Shown in pieces: positions 56,661-64,000 of a DNA stretch of 64,000 nt. The stretch is taken from NCBI RefSeq assembly GCF_947623445.1, contig NC_135245.1, positions 17,367,501 to 17,431,500 on the forward strand, read 5' to 3'. This DNA is from Clavelina lepadiformis. Taxonomy: Eukaryota; Chordata; Ascidiacea; Aplousobranchia; Clavelinidae. The stretch's first letter is position 1; every line of letters starts with the position of its first letter. Under the pieces are notes generated by a model. The model was given only the letters and a program-made list of their open reading frames with translations, was not told the DNA's origin and ran no database searches. The position numbers and the translations under genes are program-made.

Positions 56661-59600
56661 GTCTTCAGATGGCGCAAACAATGCTTGAAATTCCAGTTCG
56701 AATGGTTTATGATGATATTCAATGTGAAATTTGTCAAGCAACGCGACCAAAAGACAGTTGAGCTCTTGCATTGCAAAACGACGCCCAGGACACATTCTGG
56801 GACCCTGCCCAAATGACCCACTCATTGCAAATCTGATCAAATGCAGTAGATTTGAAAATCTTTGAACTCAATAATTTGAGTTTTGAAAGGAATTTTTGGG
56901 AAATTGCAACTTGACTCAATTTAATATTTACCTGGAACTCGGCTCTCGTGAAGTTAACCACCTCTCTGGGAGAAATTCATCCGGATCTTTGAAAAATCGC
57001 TCATCACGATTGTTCATGATATTTCCAACATTAAGTACCAAAGTATCTGCAATTTATGAACTAACGCAATTAAGCAGCTTGTGTAAGCATATTCAATACT
57101 TGGAAGATTTAATTGCGTTCAAATCTTTTTATAAGTTACAGTTAACAATTACAGTGTGTTAATTTCGTTTGTGTTGTTACGACTGTGATACAGGTGTTAA
57201 AATATGTTAATTTAACTTGTGATTATATATTGTAATTTAGAGAAACTTTTTTAAATATCGATGGTGTTAAATTTAGAAGTTGTTCTTACATAAAAGTCTA
57301 ACCTTTTGGCACAAGGTATCCAGATAATATAAGATCCTTAGGAATAATTCTACTGAAGCCTAAGGTTAAAGGAAATAACCTTTGTGTTTCCCGAACGCAA
57401 GCATGAAGATATTTGAGTCCTTGCAGTGTCTATTAAAAAGTTGACAATAAATAACCTTGTCACAGATTATAAGCATTGAAAAAATAAGAAATTGGCTGAC
57501 AACCTTAGAATTAAAACTACCTTCCCACTAATATTGTCTTTTTTTTTAAATTCCTTAATTTCTTTTCGGAGAACTTCTTGCTTTTCTGGATTGTTAGCGA
57601 GACAATACAGTGCAAAAGCAGCAGCATGCTGTGTTGTCACAATGCCACCACCCAAAAAATCTGCAAGAATTGATTCTTGCTGTCTGCAAATGAAAATTTG
57701 AAAACAGATGACTTTGCCTTAATGTTATGTAGTATGGTAATACAGTATTTATGTTAGTGTTAAGACGATTTAAAAGTTTCTACAAAATCTGTTGCCGACA
57801 ACACTAAAAAATTATGATTAATAAAACTATAAGACTTTGTTTACAAATTCTGTTATAAACAAATACTAGCCTTTTACATTCTACTCATACCAACAAATTA
57901 TAAAGGGCTTGGTGTAATAACGGAATAAACATGTATTTAGATCTTGAAAGATATCTTAACAATGCTAATGCCAAAATTAACAATGCTTTCGATTTTTCAT
58001 GCTGATTAATCAACCCAACACAAATTTATTGTTGTTATTAGATAGCATTTACTCTGCTGTTAGGGGACTTTCATGCAAAGCTTTCGCCAGCCTTGGTAGA
58101 TCACTGGCGTTCTTTTCATTGAGCAAGTTTTCTCGATGTCTTCGAAGAGCAAGCATTTGATAAGATATTGCCTTTTGGAAAGCCTTGAAAATAAGATGAC
58201 AGTTAAGGCTCATTACAACGATTGCCATATCTATCTGAAGTAATGTTCGTGTTATTTTGCATTCATGTAATGTAAATGAATAATACACATGTTATAAACC
58301 ATCGTACCTTAAAATCTTTGGTGGAAAATACTTCCAAAGTGGTAAACCAAAAAACAAAGGTACAAATCCAACAAGAATATCAGATGTTGAATCAATAATT
58401 ACTTTTACGTTTTCAGTAACTTCACCAGACAATGTACCTAATTATAATTCAGAAATTGTTTAATGCTTAGCCTAAAAAGTCACGTATATATTAAGCATCA
58501 GTCAATGACTAGCAAAACTCACATTCTCACTATAATAGGATTCAAAGTTTACTTAAATATTACTGACCACATCGAGTCTCCAAAACAAAAACACAGGCAG
58601 CTTCAAATGCCCATCGTTGCATTGCCAACCTAAAGTCAGGAACCTGCACGAAAAAAATTAACGGTACAAGAAACAATACATTAAGCTGAAGTGTCCAACA
58701 ATAAGCCGCATGAAACCTCATTTTCCTCATTCAAGTTGTTTTGAATGAAATCTGCAAAGTCTTTGCTGACTTCATAGTGTTCCTTTGCATATGTCCAGAC
58801 AGATTCGGTGTTGAGGAAATGTTCATTAATCTGTTTCCTCATCTAGGTTTAAGGCAAAAAAGTGTTGATTAATTTTTACCGAATGAATATAAAATCAAAA
58901 GTTTTTCCATGGTATATTGTTATAAACAGCTGTCAGTCTGCAATTGATAAAATCCAAATTTGGCTGCTCCCAAAGAAAGCTTTATTACAACAAATTCACT
59001 GTAGGTATAAATTTTCAGTTTATCGGCAGTATACATCAAAACCAGAAATCTCCTGATACCTTGTACCATTCTTCACCATTAACAGAAGCAACCCCGCCAT
59101 GGAAACCAAAACTTTCACGAGCTTTCTTCAAAAATTTCATTTCACCACGTTGAGGCATTGAAGCATGGATTTTTAACATTTTTTGCAAATCATCTGAAGA
59201 ACTGGTGAATACGATTGTTGGTGTCATACCTATTAACAATTACACTTTATCATATTTTTAACAATGGCCAAATTAAAATGAGTTGCTAACAGCGCTGTGC
59301 CTGGTAACAGTACAGGGCCTGCTAAAGTCTGTTATGATAAAATTGTAGCTTGAGACCAAGAATTTTATGACGCATGCAAACAAGACTGAAATAATACACT
59401 TATAGGAGAATTCATAACGGCACATGCACATGTTTGTTATTGAGCTGCAAACTTACTTGTGAAAATTCAACACAACTATTAACGGCCAATAAGTAGTCAT
59501 TTGCTTTCCCTGAACACACCGATGTGTAATAAATAAACACAAAAATTATATACAAGCTTGTGATAATATTATAGAGTAATATACAGATTGTGTAAGATTT

Positions 59601-60938
59601 GCAATTCCCATCTTTGAATATCGAATCAGCAAAGCGTAACACTGCGTCATGATAACTTCCCATTATAACTTGCGCTATCAAATTTCGTGTTGCCTTTTTC
59701 TTTTGTATGCGTTAAGCTTACCATATACACCCATTCCATTACAAACGTAATCAGAAGATTGGGGTTCACGCTTGTAATGGAATGGGTGTATATGGTACCC
59801 TAACCTGTAAGGTTTACCCAATTCACTACAATATTCGGTTGTTGAATTGTTTATTGCGCTCTATGATATATGAGTCTCATAAGGTCGTTGTCGGCTTTAT
59901 CAACCTTAGACTTAATTGTTCAGCTAAAAGCTAATTGTCTTGTGAAGCTGACAACAAAGTTGTCTAACTTGACACTGTGCTTCTTATAATTGAATTCAAC
60001 AGTAGTTTGCACAAGAATGATAATTGTATAAACTGATTATATTGATTCTTCTTTGAGCGATTACACTTGAACAGAACATTGGCACATCAACAGCATTCTA
60101 TTCAACAGTTCATTTTACAGCATTGAGCTTTGTAGACTTTTGCTATTTTCAACTGTATGATATTACTGGTACTGGTTACTGATCACTGATAAGAGCTACT
60201 GAAAGGTTTCTAATGCAAGCTTAACGCATACATAAGAAAAAGGCAACACGAAATTTGATAGCACAAGTTATAACGGGAAGTTATCATGACGCAGTGTTAC
60301 GCTTCGCTGATTCGATATTCAAAGATGAGAATTGTAAATCATACACAATCTGTATATTACTTTATAATATTATCACAAGCTCTTGACACACTGCATCACA
60401 TCACATTGTACCAGGGTTGTAACCAAGCCATTTTCCTCCATATCGAACTATCTCGAGGGAATTCAAAGCGTTACATTTCACTGGGATATAAAGACAAAAT
60501 ATACATTGCAACAATACTGTTGCAATAACTTGAAAGGTGTGGAAAAAACCTTCAATTACCAGGGAGTACAGTTTCCTTGTAGATGGGGCCTAGCTCTTGG
60601 TGCCTCTTCAAAACACGTTTGTGAAACTGCTTCGGTTCAAATTTACGATAATCAAAGGCTGTTCCTAATAAAGGAAGTTTCCTTGGCTCAGGAATGGCTG
60701 AAAACGGTTTTGGTTCCAAATCTGCATTTAATGTACAATTTGAACAACCTGTTACTTTGTTAAGGTAAGACTAAAATATGATTTCGCCAGTGGTCCATAC
60801 TAGGATATCAGGTTATTAGAAATAAATATGAAACTCAGACTAACCTTGGATATGAGTCGCCGTTTGCCCACGTCTCACGGGTAATCGATTTATTCCGTTA
60901 TACGAGCCCTTGCCTAACTGATTTACAATTCTATGCAT
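56628..60938 (-). CDS. Mitochondrial-clan cytochrome P450
   Basis: Heme monooxygenase of the CYP11/24/27 clan by motif wording. Exons 5' to 3': 60938-60845, 60748-60560, 59229-59060, 58842-58717, 58643-58568, 58437-58308, 58208-58053, 57683-57521, 57429-57303, 57046-56932, 56832-56628; 1551 nt, 516 residues. Exon 1 is Arg-rich with few acidic residues, as expected of a mitochondrial targeting peptide. Exon 2 has the hinge PEPRKLPLLGT. The K-helix ExxR is in CVRETQRLFP, the PERW motif is present, and the heme loop is FGQGPRMCPGRR, whose double Arg is typical of mitochondrial P450s. Oddity: the I-helix reads GGIVTT, with Val where the acidic residue of the proton-relay motif is usual. The acceptor of exon 7 has a poor pyrimidine tract. 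No substrate is claimed. Confidence 0.9.
59554..60382. repeat. Long inverted repeat inside P450 intron 2
   Basis: The left arm (about 59554-59720) and right arm (about 60217-60382) are reverse complements with few differences, for instance GCTTGTGATAATATTAT and the inverse near 60370. Between them at 59720-59745 and 59771-59796 is a second, nearly perfect 25-bp palindrome (ACCATATACACCCATTCC). The structure would make a long hairpin in the pre-mRNA. Confidence 0.88.
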
Positions 60939-61217
60939 CACTAAAAGCCTGGCTAAGTTCTTCCAAAACGGTAAATTCTAAACGTCAAGTTCACCACAGA
61001 TTATAAGAAAACAGAGGTCTAGTAAATAAGTGCACAAACCACTAGTTGCATTTGTATGTTAGGCGTAGGGTTGCCATACCGTCCGGAAAATTCCGGACAT
61101 GTCCGGAATGTAGGGTTAAATTTTGCGTCCGGGAGGAATTTAAAAAAATGCTCAAATGTCCGGAATTTTATGATGGGCGTTTTGGGGGAATTAGAATTGC
61201 GGGAATAATCCTGAAAT

Positions 61218-61267
61218 CAGGGGTGTCCAACACGTGGCACGCGACGTGTCTGAGTTGGACACACCTG
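61218..61267. mobile_element. 50-bp hAT remnant nested in the larger element
   Basis: CAGGGGTGTCCAAC and the inverted GTTGGACACACCTG lie only about 20 bp apart. The flanking 8-mers match at 5 of 8 places. It may be an extreme internal deletion of a hAT MITE. Confidence 0.45.
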
Positions 61268-61833
61268 CTGTAAATTATGTTTAACTTTAAACATTGTACA
61301 TGTCTTTTGGTGTTCCATGGGCTATTATCTCACTTACTACTTTGATATTAATGCCTTGGACGTTATCTTTGCTGGTATCATTTTACTGCATCTGCAATCG
61401 TACTGTGCACACTGCCAATCCAGAACATTGTTATTTCGTACCGTGTGCATTTTTTTTACTACGAGGTTGTACGGAATTATGATGTAACAGAGAGTTTTCC
61501 TTATCAATGATGTTTATCACTTAGAACTTTCTGGAGCTTTGGAACTTTCTTGAACTTATTGACCGTTGTGCTGAATCAGAATTGGTTAGATATAGATCAC
61601 ATGCTGCGAAAATTACTAGAACATTCCAACAGTCTATAAAAGCAGGCGATTTCGCACATATAATCAGAGATTTACTTAAAATGTCAAAGAGGAGGAAGCC
61701 TAGTGATTTACTTAAAATGTCAGGAACCATTTGGTTCAGTTATTCTGGTGGCTAATTAGCCTACTTTGTTTTTTAGATTATGCATTTTTAGTTGGGTTGT
61801 ATTTATTGTTAATAAAAAAAGATATTATTTCAA

Positions 61834-62307
61834 ATGGCTAATTCTAAACGAAAGTGCGCATTCACTAACGAAATGCAAAAAAAACATCCATGTTTTAGAA
61901 AAGGCAGGAATGATTATGAGGCAGAATGCTTGGTTTGCACGTCAGGAACCTATATATCTGTCGTGCACAAAGGTAATGGTGATTTAAACACACATCTGGA
62001 ATCGGAAAAACATCGCAAAGCAGTAAGAGGGGCTGTTGCATCAACGAAAATGACAAATTATTTTGTTACAGCAGGAAGCAAATGCGAAGATGAAATCACT
62101 GCCGCAGAAGGCACTCTTGTATTTCACGCTGTTAAGCATCATCATAGCTTTTTGTCCATGGACTGTACATCTGTTTTACTTAAAAATATTTTCCCTGATT
62201 CTAATATAGCGAAGAAGTTTAGTAGTGGCCGCACAAAAACAGAAAAAGTTGTTACTAGCGTACTTGCGCAATATTCTATTGATGCTGTTCTGAAAAGTTT
62301 TGTTTAA
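61834..62307 (+). CDS. hAT transposase N-terminal fragment with BED-type zinc finger
   Basis: 157 residues, ATG at 61834. Cys and His residues of a BED-type finger are present (AECLVC, then HLESEKHRKAV). The segment FHAVKHHHSFLSMDCTS is typical of a large animal hAT group. The frame ends at TAA soon after, within the element, so this is the DNA-binding part without the catalytic domain. It could still bind the element's own ends. Confidence 0.7.
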   Translation: MANSKRKCAFTNEMQKKHPCFRKGRNDYEAECLVCTSGTYISVVHKGNGDLNTHLESEKHRKAVRGAVASTKMTNYFVTAGSKCEDEITAAEGTLVFHAVKHHHSFLSMDCTSVLLKNIFPDSNIAKKFSSGRTKTEKVVTSVLAQYSIDAVLKSFV

Positions 62308-62692
62308 TAAATAAAAATAAGTTTTATAATTCATTATTTTAGTTTTTCTTGGTGTCTTACTACTTTAGTTGTCCCTGACGATAGGAATCCAAAATAGTTT
62401 CACACTCCTAGTAAAATATGAACCACATTTGTCTGATAAGGCTCGTTGCTCTGAAGCTTCCCGTTTTTTAAGCACAAAAATATAGTATGCCTGACCAGAG
62501 GTCAAATCAGAGATGGCCCAAAAGCCTAGTGAATTCACGACACTATGTTCAAAAATCCACTCGGTTATACAATGGATAGGCAAAGCATTGCTATTGTGAC
62601 GTCATATTGACAGACAATGTGTTCATTTTAAAAACCGCTAGTGGGCACTAAAGAGTGTCCGGATTTTAGGCCACGAAAATATGGTAACCCTA

Positions 62693-64000
62693 TGTTAGGC
62701 CCCGGCTACTGAAATCGTGACGTCATTTGGTTGTACACTTCTGTACAACCTTGACCCGAAAACAGTTTACTTCCGCAAGAGCTTTTCTGGGAAAAAATGA
62801 TCGTAATCAATAAACTCACCTAAGCCAGCTTACTATAGAAGTGATAGTCTATGTCAGGGTTTCCCAAACTTTTTGGGCTACGGAGCCCAGTTGTAAGTCT
62901 TTTTTTTCTCAGACTCCAATCTTACGTCGCATCAATTTTTCTGCTTAATCAACGAGGAATGATAATTAAATACAAACCCAACAATAATTAACACTAAATC
63001 ATGTTTATTAACAACACTGACAACATCAATGTGATGGATGAAGATGCTTTTTACTACACAATTGATCAATTCTAGGAGCAATTTGTGACAAGCAAACTCG
63101 TAGTCAGACTCTACGGCAAGTCATGACACCCTCTGCAGTCATCACGGACCCCAGTTTGTGAATCTCCGGGGCCTATATAAAAGAAAGAAAGGTAAACGCT
63201 AAACAGACGGGTAAAGATAAGAGATACCAATATAGCACAAAGTTAAAGTTAAACATTAGCCAGACGCTAGCACGGCACTCCCTCTGCAGTCGTTTGTTTG
63301 CTGGCCGCTAGCAATGATTACAGCACGATGTTGCAGGCGCGAAAGGCAAGATTGGCTCCAAAATGACTTTTTTCGTGATTTTTTGTTGCTTCTTATTGGC
63401 GCTTGGTGTTGCTGTCGCTACAAGTAACAGCAAAAGCCTAACTCGAGAATAGAATCCTCCTCAATCCTCAGATGGAAGCGACTAACGTGCGTTGATTTTA
63501 TTAATACAAATTGTATACAGTAGTCAGTTTTAAAAAATATTTTGTTGGTTGTTACTCGTCAATTAACAGCCTAACACTTTTGATAAAAATTAACTAATTG
63601 CATCGCTTTTCTTGCATCTCTAACAAAGCAGTCAGAGAAAAAATAACCACATTTGTGTTCTAACGAGAAACTCACTTAAGACTTAACTTTAAACAATGGT
63701 TCATGTTTTTTCTTGGTTCCTTGGTTTAGGATTAGCTAAACTTTGGTACTTTGAAAGTACCGTCAGTAACGGTACCGGTACTTGGCAAAAAATGTACCGA
63801 CGGTTCCCGTATTTGGCACTATTTCAAAAAAGTAGTTCGGTACTCGGTACCGGTACTTTTTATGCAAAAGATGCTGTTTCAAATGCAATGTTTACCACAA
63901 TTATGTCCCCAGTAAAGATTACTCCAGTTCAAAACATATGTGACGTTAATCGCTTGCAATTTTACTTGACATTTCCTGATTAAAAAAGATCAACAAATCG
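62693..64000. other. Repeat-rich end of the window
   Basis: No gene. A degenerate hAT-like element is listed at 62855. Near 63740-63860 the word GGTACCGGTAC recurs, which looks like the edge of a further repeat that leaves the window. Confidence 0.4.
62855..63168. mobile_element. Degenerate hAT-like MITE
   Basis: The left end CAGGGTTTCCCAAACTTTTT resembles a known hAT-type terminus and is roughly inverted at CCCAGTTTGTGAATCTCCGG. The target duplication is not clean, so this is an old or partial copy. Confidence 0.45.

Larger units (their letters stand above)
61065..62692 (+). mobile_element. hAT element with BED-finger frame, no catalytic domain
   Basis: Ends TAGGGTTGCCATA and inverted TATGGTAACCCTA, with flanking TGTTAGGC on both sides (61057-61064 and 62693-62700). 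The left end has several GTCCGGAA words, mirrored near 62660. Inside lies one open frame (61834-62307), listed separately. The RNase H-like transposase core and dimerisation domain are absent, so it is a deletion derivative of about 1.6 kb. Confidence 0.8.

Noticed and set aside
63740-63860. GGTACCGGTAC repeats near the window end as a regulatory palindrome
   Set aside because: More likely the edge of a mobile repeat; too little is in the window to judge.

Overview
The window is AT-rich nuclear DNA from an animal, and I read it as an invertebrate chordate, most likely a tunicate (ascidian). The reasons are inference: vertebrate-like single genes (VIPAS39, SMYD3, hnRNP L, EF-hand LPCATs, RPUSD2, a mitochondrial P450), compact genes with many short introns, many short hAT-type MITEs, and three starts preceded within about 35 nt by a strong 3' splice acceptor, as expected of spliced-leader trans-splicing. 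No species can be named from sequence alone.

Layout. 1-2.6 kb: no gene, then three hAT-type elements side by side. 2.8-10.0 kb (+): two tandem RPUSD2-type pseudouridine synthase genes. 10.6-13.4 kb (-): VIPAS39, complete, 11 exons. 14.3-18.1 kb (+): a SMYD3-like SET/MYND methyltransferase, complete, 12 exons. 21.3-23.6 kb (-): a Rab5-family GTPase, C-terminal exon not found. 24.2-25.9 kb (+): a DnaJ co-chaperone with two candidate last exons. 26.3-37.7 kb (-): hnRNP L, 15 exons, with a U12-type AT-AC intron and a young Ty3/gypsy LTR element in intron 1. 41.1-42.4 kb (-): a type II membrane C-type lectin. 46.3-54.0 kb (+): three consecutive intronless genes, NOP56 and two LPCAT paralogues. 56.6-60.9 kb (-): a mitochondrial-type cytochrome P450, 11 exons, with a long inverted repeat in intron 2. 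61-64 kb: hAT remnants, including one with a BED-finger reading frame.

I rebuilt exons by hand from splice-site phase. Summed coding lengths divide by three for VIPAS39 (1575 nt), SMYD3 (1296), hnRNP L (1320), the lectin (915) and the P450 (1551), which supports these models. The genes do not form one pathway; they are a mixed set of housekeeping and membrane/lipid functions. Points most worth a second look are the AT-AC intron, the missing first RRM of hnRNP L, the one-base splice discrepancy in the first RPUSD2 copy, the intronless cluster, three hAT insertions sharing one 8-bp target, and the foldback in the P450 intron.
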